Part shown: positions 11,460 to 23,422 of the stretch, piece after piece
Position numbering within the stretch: position 1 is the first letter of the stretch
Layout of the letters: each line of letters starts with the position of its first letter
Origin: Gigaspora margarita
Taxonomy: Eukaryota; Glomeromycota; Glomeromycetes; Diversisporales; Gigasporaceae
Assembly (NCBI GenBank): GCA_009809945.1
Contig: WTPW01000875.1
Coordinates: forward strand, 43,207 to 107,206
Length of the DNA stretch: 64,000 bases
Direction: 5' to 3'
Notes under the pieces: generated by a model
Told to the model about the DNA's origin: nothing
What the model saw: the letters and a program-made list of their open reading frames with translations, nothing else
The model's database searches: none
Position numbers and translations under genes: made by a program

Positions 11460-12873
11460 GCTAATTTGCCTCTATTATTTTAGCACACAACTAAGGCAAA
11501 AACTATATATAAAAATAATTTATATAGATCAATTTATGTTTATTGGTTATTTTTAGCTTTAATTTTTTATTATTTGCATAAGCCATTATATACTAGTTCA
11601 AGTAAAAAACTTTTATAAATCAATTTGGTTTAATATATTTATTGATTGTTTTATTTATTTTTTTTTTAATATTCAGCAATCTTACCTCTTTTTATTAGTA
11701 AATAATGCAGTCTCAACTGCTTTGTACAAGTACAAAAGAACTACAAATGTTCTATATAAAAGAAACTCTCCAAGTATTAACTACCCAAAGTGATCTGCTA
11801 TATCAATATTTGTCTCAATTTGGTTACAGAGTATATTTTCCAATCATACCCCATCAATCACCAAATGGTATTGGATACCATATAAGACTGCCTTTCTTTT
11901 CTTTAAATTTTAACTTCTTTATAATAGGCACATAAAGAAAAAGATAAAGAATAAAAAAGAACAAACATAAAAAAAAGGACAAGCAAACAAAAAAAAAAGA
12001 AGAGAAAAGAAAAAAACAAAAAAAAAGAAAACAAAAAACAGAAAAAGAAAAAAAAGGAAGAAAAAAAAATCTAGATAGGTATAGTCAAAGTCTATACTAA
12101 ACTTGTAAAAATTATAAGTATAATCCAATCTGATTACAGCACTGCATTACAATAAAGAATATAAAAAAAAACACTTTCTAAGAGGTTGAGATCCACCAAT
12201 TAGAAATTTTATAAACCATTTATTCGATAGTTATTATTCACTGATGTCATGTGGGCACTTAGCAGCTTTGTAAGCAATATGATTTTTTATGACTTTGCAC
12301 AAGCTAAGTTTCTATTCTAGAATATAAACAATGCAGTTCTTCTGGAGAGATATGCTAAAATTCCTCTTTTTGGTAAAATTAAGAAAAAAAACTATTAGAA
12401 GGCTAAAGTGAACCAATAAAAGAAAGTATGAGAGTTTGTATTATATAGAATAATAAAGTTGAGCAAGGTTTTTCTTCTGCTACTGCTTTCACAAATACTT
12501 GACAAGAACTTCTGGTATTCACCAACTACTTGTTCTATAGTTCTGTAGTCTTTCACCAGAAAGCCCAGATCTAAAAAAAGAGTCTATTTTATCTTTATTT
12601 TGAATATTCTAAATGGCCAAAGGACCATCAAGCCTGAAACTACTAGTCCCAATTTCTACAAGCAAAGTCTTGTAGAAAGTAAATGTACTATCTATAAAAT
12701 TTGTTGCAGATTCATTTGGTGGTGTTGGTTCGAGGGATCATTACAAAGAGTTAATTGATTGTTTTATTTTATTTGAAAATTATATCTTAAAAACATATAT
12801 ATAGTTTAAATAAGTAGTGCTATAAACCAATTGATTTTATCAGTTAGCTTAGCCAGCTAATAAAAATATCAGC
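11460..12873. other. No supported gene; A-rich tract 11930-12075
   Basis: A 76-codon plus-strand frame at 11705-11935 (begins MQSQLLCTSTKELQMF) has no recognised domain, no visible partner exon and no repeat context; I do not call it a gene. The stretch 11930-12075 is an A/G-rich low-complexity run. The stretch 12180-12760 is somewhat less A+T-rich and could hold decayed coding DNA, but I cannot name it. Confidence 0.4.
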
Positions 12874-12881
12874 TAAATAGC

Positions 12882-13174
12882 AGGACCCAGACATCTCCTA
12901 TATAGGTCATAACTAGATTTTGGCCAATTTTGACCCAATTTGCTGAAAATAACAAAATACATTTGTTTAAATAACTTTGATTTGGTGATCAGAATCAAAT
13001 AAACTTTTTTTGTTATGTGTGCCTTACTGAGGGCTTCATTTTAAAAAAAATTTTATTCAAATTAGACTACTGGATGCCAAGATAATTGCCAAAAACATTT
13101 TCTTGCTTCTCAAATTTCAGGGGTTTTTGCTAAAAAAAATTAAGTATGACCTCTGTACTAGATGTCCGGGTCCT
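12882..13174. mobile_element. hAT-type MITE, perfect 8-bp duplication TAAATAGC
   Basis: Inverted termini AGGACCCAGACATCT and AGATGTCCGGGTCCT are directly flanked by TAAATAGC (12874-12881, 13175-13182). An 8-bp duplication is the hAT hallmark. The 293-bp body is non-coding. Confidence 0.85.
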
Positions 13175-13317
13175 TAAATAGCTAACTAATAGCTAATATA
13201 ATAACTAACTATATAACTATACATGTGACCAAGATATTATTAATATTTGTCAAGAATTCATGAAGAATTATGATAAATGAAATCAAAATAAAAAATTTTA
13301 TATATTTATATTTTTTC

Positions 13318-13745
13318 AACTTTGACAAGAAGCAAAAAATAATTAGAAAAAAATAAATGCTTTTGTTTGAATAAAATGGGTCTTGCCAAAGAATAGAAAT
13401 CAAAATTTAGCTTATTTTTTAAAACCAAATTTTTATCTTTGACAAGAAATGAAATACATTCAGAAATGAATAAATGCCTTTGTTTGAATTAAATGGATCT
13501 TGTCAAAGAATAGGATCAAAATTTAATTTTTAAAACTGAATTTTTCTTTTTTGACAAGAATGAAAAATAAGTAAAAATAAATAAAGGCTTTATTTAAATG
13601 AAAATGAATCTTGTTAAAGAATAGAAATTAAAATTTTATACAATTTTTTAAAAACAATTTTCTTCAAAAAATAATTAGGAATAAATAAAGGCTTCATTTG
13701 AGCAAAAATGGATCTGCCAAAAAATAGAAATTGAAATTTTATGAC
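13318..13745. repeat. Tandem repeat, about 4 units of 110-117 bp
   Basis: TTTGACAAGAA, then AAATAAATGC..TTTGTTTGA, then GGATCTTGCCAAAGAATAG, then an A/T run, recur at about 13321, 13438, 13547 and (decayed) 13660. The unit is non-coding. It is not obviously bounded by inverted repeats. Confidence 0.75.
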
Positions 13746-13949
13746 TCACAAGTGCAAGTATACATTTTGATATTTAGTTGTATTGCTATATTGTAATATA
13801 TATTAGTTACCTGACCTTATTCAATTATATATCTGATATTATCTTTTACTGAATCTTATTATTCCTGAAATCAATAACTTATTGAATTCAACCAAATTAA
13901 TTTTGGTCAAATTTTAATTAGTTGTTCCAAAATTTATAAGAACAGCTAT

Positions 13950-14160
13950 AATGATCTATTTTAGATCATTAAAAATCTTGATGATCTATTTTAGATAATT
14001 AACTTAATAATCCAAAAATGGATCATAAAGATTCTTAATGTTCTAAATAGATCATTAACTTAAAGATCTAAAAATAGATTATTAAGATTCTTAACAATCT
14101 AAAATAGATCACTAACTTAAAGATCTAAAAATTGATTGTTAAGAATCTTAATAATATCAT
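13950..14160. repeat. Short interleaved repeats of GATCTATTTTAGATC type
   Basis: Units such as GATCTATTTTAGATCATTAA and their complements (AGATTCTTAACAATCTAAAA) alternate about five times, so the tract is both tandem and inverted. Confidence 0.6.
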
Positions 14161-15867
14161 ATGGGCTAATCTGTATCAATGTAGGGGACCATAAATTAGT
14201 AGATATAGTACTTTTAAAAATTTTTATAGAGGGCCAAGTTGTTTGATATACAGGTGATATTGTAATAAAATTTTACTGTTAAGATAGACTGAAAAAACAT
14301 ATAATTATATTTAAATATAATAAAGAGTAAAAATATAGAAGTGAAAAGAGAAGCAAAAGATGGGTACTCAAGATTAAATGCATAAATAAGCTATTGCTTA
14401 TAAAGTCAGTTCTACACTAAAGATATCTGATGCTGTATAAAGAAGGCTGATGTATAGCATGCCTAGAGATCCAAAATCACTTGGCAGAGTATGAAATCTA
14501 TCAGAAACTATAGAAGAAAAGTGAAACTAAAGTATTTGAAGAAGTATACAAGACAATAAGATAAATTGGAGCCAGGAAAAAAAAGCAGACCTGGCAAACC
14601 TCTGGCTAGAAGATAATATAAAAGACAAAAAAATTAGAAAAAAATTGGTTATACAGAGTTTGATTCCAATAATAACCAAAAGAAACAAGGCAGAAATAAG
14701 AGAAAAAAAATATAATTTTTGATGCACTAAGTTGGAAATTCACAAAAGAATTTGGTAACTCAGATGTGAAGCTGTTGTAGAATAGAAAAAAAAATATAAT
14801 GAAAGAGAAAAAATAAAAATCGTATACAAAGGAGAAGGGTAGATTATAAACAAAAAATAAAAAATTAAAACAGTAAAAAAATGTATATTTAGAACAAGTC
14901 AGAAGTAAAAAAAAGATCAAATAGAGCTTCAAAAAAATGGTAGAAGGAGCCAAGCAGATTATCAATAGCTGGATCAAAGGAACTGCAAAACTGTATTGGT
15001 TATCTTTTGGTTATCCACAAAAAAAAATAGTAATAGACAATTTTGACAAAGCTAGTATAAGCTTGTTGACAATTATAAATGATCTCTACATATTAGAATG
15101 CTTAAAATTGAGACAAATCTTGACTATAGCAGATTGCATTTAGGTACTATAGTAACCAGTTGAGTCTTTATTGTATTAGGAAGGGAATTGTAGACAATAG
15201 CTGAGCATTCTAAAGAAAATACTTGTATTCTTATAATAAAGACAGGATTGCCCAAAAAAATAAATAAAAAAATAAATTATGGTAAAACAAAATTTAGTAG
15301 ATAGATTAAAATATTAGAATTTATTAAAGCTATATTAGTATTAAGTAATAGTAAGTATATTAAAATATAAGCTTAGAATTTATTAAAGCTATATTAGCAT
15401 TAAGCAATAGTACTAACTATAGTATTTATTTAATAAATGGGTTATTATATTGTTTATTAGTAAAATTTGAATAATTTTTACAAGGCTTATATTGGTCTAT
15501 TCTAAAATATAGATTAATCCAGAACGTTTATCATTCTATTGAATTTTAATTTCCAAAAAATAATTAAACCATGCTAGCTACATATTATATAGTAGATTAT
15601 TTTAATCTAGATCAAATAGAAGTACCCTTTATATTATATAATTGGTTAAATACTATAATCTGAAACAAAATAGAATTACTCTTAAAATTTTTATAAAATT
15701 TTAAATAAATTTATTAATAAAAATTATTTTTGTAAATAAAATATTCTATAAGATAACTAGTGAATGCTTTATAAAATTTGGTTGAACTAAATATAGTTCA
15801 AAAAGGTTTGTACCTCAAATAGTTATTAGTAAACTTTTTTTTTATAAAATAAATTTTAATATTTTTA
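14161..15867. other. AT-rich spacer; one short direct repeat
   Basis: No domain-bearing frame was recognised. A 68-codon frame at 14937-15143 has no identifiable motif. A direct repeat of about 35 bp (AGAATTTATTAAAGCTATAT, then TAAGTAATAGTA or TAAGCAATAGTA) occurs at about 15318 and 15375. Confidence 0.45.
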
Positions 15868-16314
15868 AGTGATGATCTGTAAAAGATCAGCACTATTGCT
15901 ATATTGGGACAATAGTAAATTTTGGGATAAGTACAATATAAACTTTTATTATATGCTGAAATCTGATGCTGCTCCAATGAAAAGTAATTTTTTTATTAAG
16001 TTAATAGCTCAAGCCAATTAATTGAGCCCAACTATATAAAATTATATGTAAACAAATTAGAAATTTTATATAGTTGGCCAATCATTTTTTAGTAATATCT
16101 CAGCATATACTAGACCATTTTGAATGATCTAACCACTTTTAGATGCTTCTTAGTGGGCTCTATAACTTTCAATTAATTGGCTTGAGCTGTTAACTTAATA
16201 AAAAAATTAATTTTTATTGGAGCAATATCAGATTTCAACATATAATAAAGATCATAGTAATTTTGCTCCAAATTCTAATATAAAAATAGTGCTGATCTTT
16301 CACAGATTATCACT
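15868..16314. mobile_element. Foldback element, 447 bp, TA duplication
   Basis: Inverted arms begin AGTGATGATCTG and end CAGATTATCACT, flanked by TA (15866-15867, 16315-16316). Both arms contain GATCAGCACTATT, and near the centre the ATATAGTTGGCCAAT motif occurs. It is the cleanest copy of the family that also forms 18305-23620, and its interior is related to 5362-6455. Confidence 0.8.
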
Positions 16315-16412
16315 TAATTTATTAAAAGTGACTAGTATGCAAATTAATTAAAATATAATTATTTTAATAACTTTTTTGATAAATAAAAATTTTATTTATG
16401 CTAACTTTTTTT

Positions 16413-17328
16413 TTTGTGTCAAAGTTTCTGCTATAGAGAAAGGCTTTTATTCAAGTAATCAGACTATGGGCACCTCCAGGGGTGCCCTGACATTTGTTAC
16501 AAAGATGAGAGTACAACTAGCCACACGTACATCTTTTGGTTGTCTAATTTAAGTAGTCCGCCCAAAGATTCTACACTAGTTGCCATACCTGCAACCCAAC
16601 TAGGGGTTACCTAATTAAACCCTCTTGTCCCTGCTTCTCCTGCCAGTTCTTCTTGTATCACCAGCACAGTCCTCTGTTACATAAGTCAGTCGAGACCAGT
16701 TCCAGATATATTGCGAAATCCCCTTAGGACTAGTTTATCCTCGTGAAACACTTGGTAGAGCAGTTCCTGTCCCACACAGGTATTATCTATATTTTAGTAA
16801 CTTGTGCTACCCACTTCTGCCCTTGCAAGGTTCACTCTGATCCCAGCACCCATCTCTACTATTATACTGGTCCTTATACCAGATCCACAAACTTCCAAAC
16901 CAGTTAGCCTAGAAGGATTGATATGGCATTCTTCTCTTGGTACCTACTGCTAGAACATAGGTCCTTTTCCTCTGGTGCAACTCCGGTAGCCAGGTTGGTG
17001 GACCCCCTTCTTAAAAGTCTTGTCATCTGATTCTCTGGCTCTAGTTTCTGATATTCTGGCTTTGGTAGTATTGTTAAAGATATTAGCTACTCCTTTACTC
17101 AGGACTTGCCAAATGGGGTTCTATTTCTCTGGTTTCTGGATTTTTGTGTGCCTGGGAGCTCCCATTCAAGATAGTGTACCAAGAACTACAGGTATTGTAC
17201 CCAACCAATCAATGAGAAACAGTTACCAGAACACAGGTCTATTTTTCAAAGCATCGCCAGTGGGATTTGAACCCTAGACCTGCTGCTTGGGGTGACAACT
17301 TACTAACTTCCCTAAGTTGCCACACCCT
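16413..17328 (-). mobile_element. Long tRNA-headed SINE, 17-bp target duplication
   Basis: Read on the minus strand, the 5' end at about 17327 has a tRNA-like head with an A-box-like AGTAAGTTG and a B box GGTTCAAATCCC (17262-17273). The 3' end has an A-run (T-run 16407-16416 on the plus strand). TTTATGCTAACTTTTTT flanks it at 16396-16412 and 17329-17345, a LINE-style target duplication. The body is markedly richer in G+C than its surroundings. At about 0.9 kb it is unusually long for a SINE. Another copy on the plus strand enters at 63648, and a truncated copy is at 53110-53212. Confidence 0.85.
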
Positions 17329-17345
17329 TTTATGCTAACTTTTTT

Positions 17346-18304
17346 AAAAAATTGATTGTAAAATTTATTATATAAATTTAATAGTAATTTTTATATATTT
17401 TATTTAGCAAAAAATACAATTGCTTGATTTTAAATAACTAATTTTTTAACAACTAGTGATCTACAATGCATAAAACAAAATAAACAAAACAAACAGTTTG
17501 TATTAAATAAAAATTAAATTTCTTTAATATTAGGTAAGGATAAAGGGTAGAGATTAGGATAGAGCTTTGTATATAGTAAAATTTAGCAAAAATTTTTTTT
17601 TGCATTAAAAAAAGTAGTTTCATAGGCAAAATTTTAGGTTAGAAGCAATTTTAGCAATTTTTAAAAATTTTTGTTTTTGTTACACAAAAATTGATCTGCA
17701 TGTTATACCTGATCCTGAATTTTAATTGGTAAATTGATCACTGGTGATGTTTACTTGTGGTGATAAATAGCAAACTTCTTTTTGAAAATGTTAAAATAGA
17801 TTTTTTTCTGAAAAAAAACTTTTTTTTTATTCAATTCAAAAAGTTATATATAATAAATTGTTAAAATAAAATGATATTATAATATAAAAATTATACAAAA
17901 AGATAAATTATAACCTTCTTTGTTTTATATAAAAAAATTAGAAATATTTAATTCAAACTTATATAGCTATTTAAATACAAAAATTAAATACATTTTTGAG
18001 ATACAAACCTTTTTGCACTGGACCATATTTAGACTAAAAAATTTTAAATACTATTTAAATCTATTAAATCTTTGTTTTGTAGAGCCAGATACCTAACAAA
18101 TTAAATAATATTATTTAAAATATAAATAATATTTAAAATTACTAGATAATTGCTTTTAAAAGTTCTACAATATATACAATATACTATTAGTAGTACAGTA
18201 AATCCTATCTATTAAAAAATAAAAAAATTTATTAAAAATAATTTGTTCTTTTCTATTGACTTGCACCATTTATTGATTTGATTTTTTCTTTATTTTTAAT
18301 TGAA
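17346..18304. other. AT-rich spacer with a mariner-like MITE fragment at its end
   Basis: No gene is seen in 17346-18180. At about 18180-18275 the sequence AAAATAATTTGTTCTTTTCTATTGACTTG matches the right end of the 5439-5686 MITE family (its complement is the GTCAATAGAAAAG terminus), but the left end is missing. Confidence 0.5.
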
Positions 18305-20678
18305 AATCTAGACAAGATTGGCAAAATTATTATATTGGGGCAATAGTAATTTTTGAGATAAGTATAATATAAACTTTTAATATAGTAATATCTAACCAGA
18401 GTCAAATAGTAAATCATTTTTATAAAGTTAATGATGCTAGACAAATAATTGAAAGTTGTATAACTTACTGAGACATCTAATACTATATATTAAAAGCATA
18501 TCGTGTGCTAGGCACCCTTAAAAGTTACATGTTTGATGCATGTTATATTTTAATCAAGTTATATCCTGTAAAAGCTATGATATTCATTTTATAGGCATTT
18601 AAAAATTTTAAATTAGGGTGGCTTAACTACCTTTTGACATATAATCCTGTTTATAGCATGATTTGAGTATCAATATTGTCTGTCTGGCTTTTAATTATTT
18701 GTCTACGTATATGTAAATATCATGATATTATAATTAAATCATTACGTTTATCAGATTAAAATTTTTTTTTACCAGTACAATCACATTAAATATGAAGGGA
18801 TGGTTCTATTCAACTTTTGGTAAGCTATATTTTTTCTGTTAAGAAGTTATTATAGTTGTCACTATCTCTTTTTTTTCATGGTGAGAAGCTATGTAATTTT
18901 ATGCGGTTTAAAAATCTATGTTTTAGTATTAGATGCGCTTTAGTGTATTTTGTGGTTATCGCATATACTATATAAATTTTTTTTAATTTCTTGACATTAC
19001 CAGGATGATCATGCTTCATGTCATAGAAGCGGTAAGAATAGTTTTCCTTTGTAGATATCACTGCTTATTCTGATTTTTTAAAAATCCTATTTTAATTGGA
19101 GTAATGATTTTTGTTTGTTCATTTTTGAAAAGAATAGTTGTCATTTAAAGTAAGGATGTTTTCAAATATTGATCATTATGCAGTATTTTTGTAATTTGTG
19201 ACTATTGCGACATTTTTGAACATTCATTGTTAACTCTGTAATTTCATTATTTTTTTACATGTCACACATGATCATACTGATCTTGCATGGAATCAAATGT
19301 TGCAAAGCTATTGTGTTTATAATAAATGTTTAACTACATATTGTAGTTATCGGAATAGCAAGTAAGTCCTAGAACAAAATTTTTATAATAATATGATAGA
19401 AATTACAATAATTCCAGCTTATCTTAACGAATAAGTTTTGTAATATAATATTTTATCACACACTGTATTCATTGAAAAAGCAAGTACTAGAGTAAGCTCT
19501 GCAACAGAATTTCTTACAGTAACTCACAATAGAAATTATGTTAATTTTGATGCAAATAATAGTTACAACCAAATGCTATAGTCACCAGAATAGCAAGTTC
19601 TGCAACAGAATTTTTATGGTACCTCATGATAGAAACATGATAATTCCAATACAAACTAATTCACATACTGTATTAATAGAAGTTATTATAAATTTAATGA
19701 AACTAACTCAATTTTAACCAAATATTGTAGTCACTGGTTAGAAAGTTCTATAACAGAATTTTACAGTAATATAGAAATCAAGATAATTCCAATGCAAACT
19801 AACTCAATCTTAACTACAAACTATAGTCACTACAAACTATAGTCACTAGAGTAGTAAGGTTTGTAATAAAATTTTTTATAGTTACTTATAATAGAAATTA
19901 TAAAAATTCCAATACAAACTAACTCAACCTTAACTATAGAAGCATGATAATTCTATTGCAAACTAATTTAATCACATACCGCAGTTACTAGAATGGTGAC
20001 AGAATTTTTTACCCATAATAAAAATCATGATAATTCTAATACAAATTAACTCAATCTTAACTATACTGTGCTACTGGAATAATGAGTAAAGTTCTGTAAT
20101 AATTTTTTATAATAACTCTCAATAGAATCACAATGATTTTAATATAAACTAACTCAGTTTAAACTATATAGAAAACACAATAATTCCAATGCAAGTTAAC
20201 TCAAGTCATGCAACAGAATTTTTTACTGTAACTTAGTAGAAATTGTAATAATTCCAATACAAACTATGTGTTAATGGAATATCAATTTATAACAATTTTT
20301 CAATAACCCATAATAATATTATGATAATTTCAATAAAAACTAAACTTAAACTACATACTTAGGTTATTGGAATAGTAAGTAAGTTCTATAACAAAACTTT
20401 ACACCAGTATTACATAATAAAATCACAAAAATTCCAATGCAAACTATTTCCACCTTAACCACAACTTGGTTACCAGAATGGAAGATACTGCTATGTTTTG
20501 TAACAGAATTTTTTTACAGTAACTTACTACAGAAATTACAATAATTCTAATTCAAGCTAATTCAACCTTAACTATAATAATTTAATGCAAATTAAACTGC
20601 ATACTGTGACCACCAAAATACCACAAGAATAGTGAGTTCTATAATGGATTTTTTTACAGTAATTCATAGTGGAAGTAG

Positions 20679-20856
20679 TGTTGTTAGTCGAAATAATTTA
20701 GACATTTAGGCATTTAGACAAATTGAATTTAGGCAATTTTGACTTTGTTAATTTTTTAAAAATTACTATTAAAAAATTAATTTAGACATTTAGACATATA
20801 GACAATTTAATTTAGACAAATTTTGACATTAGCAAAAATAATTTCGACTAACAACA
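20679..20856. mobile_element. MITE (178 bp) inserted in the minisatellite
   Basis: Termini TGTTGTTAGTCGAAATAATT and its complement bound a body of repeated TTTAGACATTTAGACA units. It interrupts the periodicity of the array. No clean target duplication was seen. Confidence 0.65.
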
Positions 20857-21353
20857 TTAAGTAGAAGTAATGACAAAGTAACTTTATTTTAACTACATAT
20901 TTCTAAGATAGTAAATTCTATAATATAATTTTTTTTATAGTAACTTACAATAACAATTATAATAATTCAATATAAATTAACTCAACCTTATCACTATACT
21001 GCATTGGTGAGTAAGTTATATAATAAAATTGTTTACAGTAGCTCTCAGTAAAGTTATAATAATTCAAATACAAACTAACTCAGCTACAAATGTATCATTA
21101 GAATTGCAAGTAAGTTTTATAATAAAATTTTATATGATAACAATAGATTTTTGATAATTCTAATGCAAACTAACTCAAATTTAACCACATAATGTTGTTA
21201 TCAAGTAATTTCTATAACAATATTTTTGCAGTAACTCATAATAAAATCACAATAATTCCAATATGAACTAACCTTTTTAGCTGCATACTATGGCCACAGT
21301 AAATAAGTCTTTAACAGAATTTTTTATAGTAGCTCTCAGCAAAAATTATGATA

Positions 21354-21956
21354 ATTTTAATATAAACTAACTCAGTTTAAACTATATAGAAAACACAATA
21401 ATTCCAATGCAAGTTAACTCAAGTCATGCAACAGAATTTTTTACTGTAACTTAGTAGAAATTGTAATAATTCCAATACAAACTATGTGTTAATGGAATAT
21501 CAATTTATAACAATNTAATATAATTTTTTTTATAGTAACTTACAATAACAATTATAATAATTCAATATAAATTAACTCAACCTTATCACTATACTGCATT
21601 GGTGAGTAAGTTATATAATAAAATTGTTTACAGTAGCTCTCAGTAAAGTTATAATAATTCAAATACAAACTAACTCAGCTACAAATGTATCATTAGAATT
21701 GCAAGTAAGTTTTATAATAAAATTTTATATGATAACAATAGATTTTTGATAATTCTAATGCAAACTAACTCAAATTTAACCACATAATGTTGTTATCAAG
21801 TAATTTCTATAACAATATTTTTGCAGTAACTCATAATAAAATCACAATAATTCCAATATGAACTAACCTTTTTAGCTGCATACTATGGCCACAGTAAATA
21901 AGTCTTTAACAGAATTTTTTATAGTAGCTCTCAGCAAAAATTATGATAATTTTAAT
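21354..21956. other. Likely assembly junction in the minisatellite (N at 21515)
   Basis: Sequence after the N (21516-21956) repeats 20921-21361 essentially base for base. Sequence before it (about 21355-21514) repeats about 20137-20296. Other array units differ from one another far more, so this pair looks like a join artefact or a very recent duplication. Confidence 0.7.
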
Positions 21957-23032
21957 ACAAACTACCTCAATTTTAACTATATAAAAATTACAATAATTCC
22001 AATGCAAATTAATTCAGCCTTAAATACATACTATGGTTAACAGAACTTTACAATACTTTTAATGAAAAGCAACTCAACCTTAACTGCATACTATGATCAT
22101 TGGAATAGTAAGTAAATTCTGCAATAATTTTTTTAAAAGTAGTTCAACATTTGCAATTAAAGTAGTTCTAATACAAACTAACTCAACCTAAACTAATATA
22201 AATCATGATAATTTAAATACAAACTGACTCAACTTTAACTGCATATAGTAGATACCATAATAGCGATTCTGTAGATAAATTTTTTAACTTATAGTAGAAA
22301 TTACAATAATTTTAATGCAAACTTATTCAACCTAATCATATATTGTGGTCATGGAATGCCAGTAAGTTTGTAACAAAATTTTATAGTAACTTAATAATAA
22401 TTTCAATGCAAACTAACTCAACCACCATATACTGCATTAGTAGAAATTTTTTTTATAGTAGCTCATGATAAAAATTACAATAATTCTATTACAAACCAAC
22501 TCAACCCTATATCACTGGAATAACAAGTAACTTTTGTAACAAAACATTTTATGATAACTCATGGTAGAAACCATAATCATTCTGATGCAAACTAAACCAA
22601 CCTTAATCACATATTGTAGTCACCAGAATAGCGAGTTCTATAATAAAATTTTTTAAGTAACTCATGATATAAATTATGATAATTTCAATACAAACTTAAC
22701 CACTATGTGTACTGTGTTGTTAGGGTANNTTCTTTNACTGAATTTTTATAATAAATCTTAATNTAAATCATNATAATTCCAATTCAAACTAACTCAATCT
22801 TNATCAGATANTANGTGTATCTCAATTGTTTGGTAACTCACTAATATATTAAAAACCATTAAATAAGATAGGTGGCGCTTATGCGCCACCTGTCGTGCTA
22901 GTATCTAATGATAGTTATATTATCAAAATCAGATTAGTTAATGCTGAGATATCACCATAAAACAGTAGGCCAACTATATAAAATTTCTATATAAATAATT
23001 TATTTATTTAAATTTTTATATAGTCTGCCAAT

Positions 23033-23422
23033 TAGACTTCTGCAAAAATTACCCATGTGATTTTAAAAATTATGAAGGTATAAAACAATGTTATACAATT
23101 GGTGCTTGAAATGAAATCAGTATGTGGAATTAGCATGATAAACCCACTTTTGGAAAACATGCTTCATTTATACCTCATGTGCACTTGCTGTTAGCAGCAG
23201 GCCTTTAAATCAGATGGGTACAGGCTCAGGCCTGGCCCTCAGGCCCGTACCTGTCTGACTTTAAATGCCTGCTGTTAGCAGCAAGCGCACGTGAGGTATA
23301 AATGAAGCATGTTTTCTGAAAGTGAGTTTATCATGCTAATTTCTCATACCGTCAAGCACCAATTGTGGTTTTAAAGCCTTCAAAAATTCCGAAATCACAT
23401 GGGTAATTTTTGCAGAAGCCTA
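23033..23422. mobile_element. hAT-type palindromic MITE, perfect 8-bp duplication CTGCCAAT
   Basis: Termini TAGACTTCTGCAAAAATTAC and TAGGCTTCTGCAAAAATTAC (inverted) are flanked by CTGCCAAT (23025-23032, 23423-23430). The whole 390 bp is a near-perfect palindrome with a GC-rich centre around GGCTCAGGCCTGGCCCTCAG (about 23228-23247), which is striking in this AT-rich setting. Confidence 0.88.

Larger units (their letters stand above)
19330..22840. repeat. Minisatellite, roughly 100-bp units, about 30 or more copies
   Basis: The repeated theme is: AACTACATACTGTAG-TCAC, a GGAATAGCAAGTAAGTTCT segment, GTAACAGAATTTTTTA, CAGTAACTCATAATAGAAAT, CATGATAATTCCAATAC, then AAACTAACTCAACCTT. Copies diverge by point changes and partial deletions. 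The array contains several ambiguous bases (21515, 22727-22728, 22736, 22763, 22772, 22802, 22811, 22814) and one apparent assembly duplication. It is non-coding in all frames. Confidence 0.85.
18476..22901 (+). mobile_element. Helitron-like non-autonomous element, 4.4 kb, carrying a minisatellite
   Basis: The 5' end begins TC (TCTAATACTATATATTAAAA) and the 3' end is CTAG, preceded by a perfect 8-bp-stem GC hairpin (22871-22890, loop TTAT) that ends 11 nt before the terminus. The element sits between host A (18475) and T (22902) with no target duplication, judged against sister copies of the surrounding foldback element. These are the diagnostic Helitron features: 5'-TC, 3' hairpin plus CTRR, and insertion at AT. 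No Rep/helicase coding is seen. About 850 bp of unique 5' sequence is followed by a long minisatellite. Confidence 0.75.

Noticed and set aside
11705-11935. 76-codon hypothetical protein
   Set aside because: No domain, no splice partner, no conservation evidence; the surrounding DNA is low-complexity.
11919-12128. 69-codon Phe-rich minus-strand frame
   Set aside because: Translation of an A-rich low-complexity run.
17020-17277. 85-codon plus-strand open frame ending in GFEP
   Set aside because: It is the reverse strand of the SINE. The terminal GFEP peptide is the antisense of the tRNA B box, a well-known spurious translation.
17255-17327. tRNA gene on the minus strand (and at 63650-63720 on the plus strand)
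   Set aside because: Only A- and B-box-like promoters are present, with no convincing acceptor and anticodon stems, and both copies are attached to the same long body with a target duplication. It is a SINE head.
18475-22909. 7-bp duplication ATCTAAT flanking the minisatellite element, suggesting a TIR transposon
   Set aside because: Treating ATCTAAT as a duplication leaves no matching inverted ends. The Helitron reading needs no duplication and the closed site aligns gap-free with sister elements. I keep this as the alternative.
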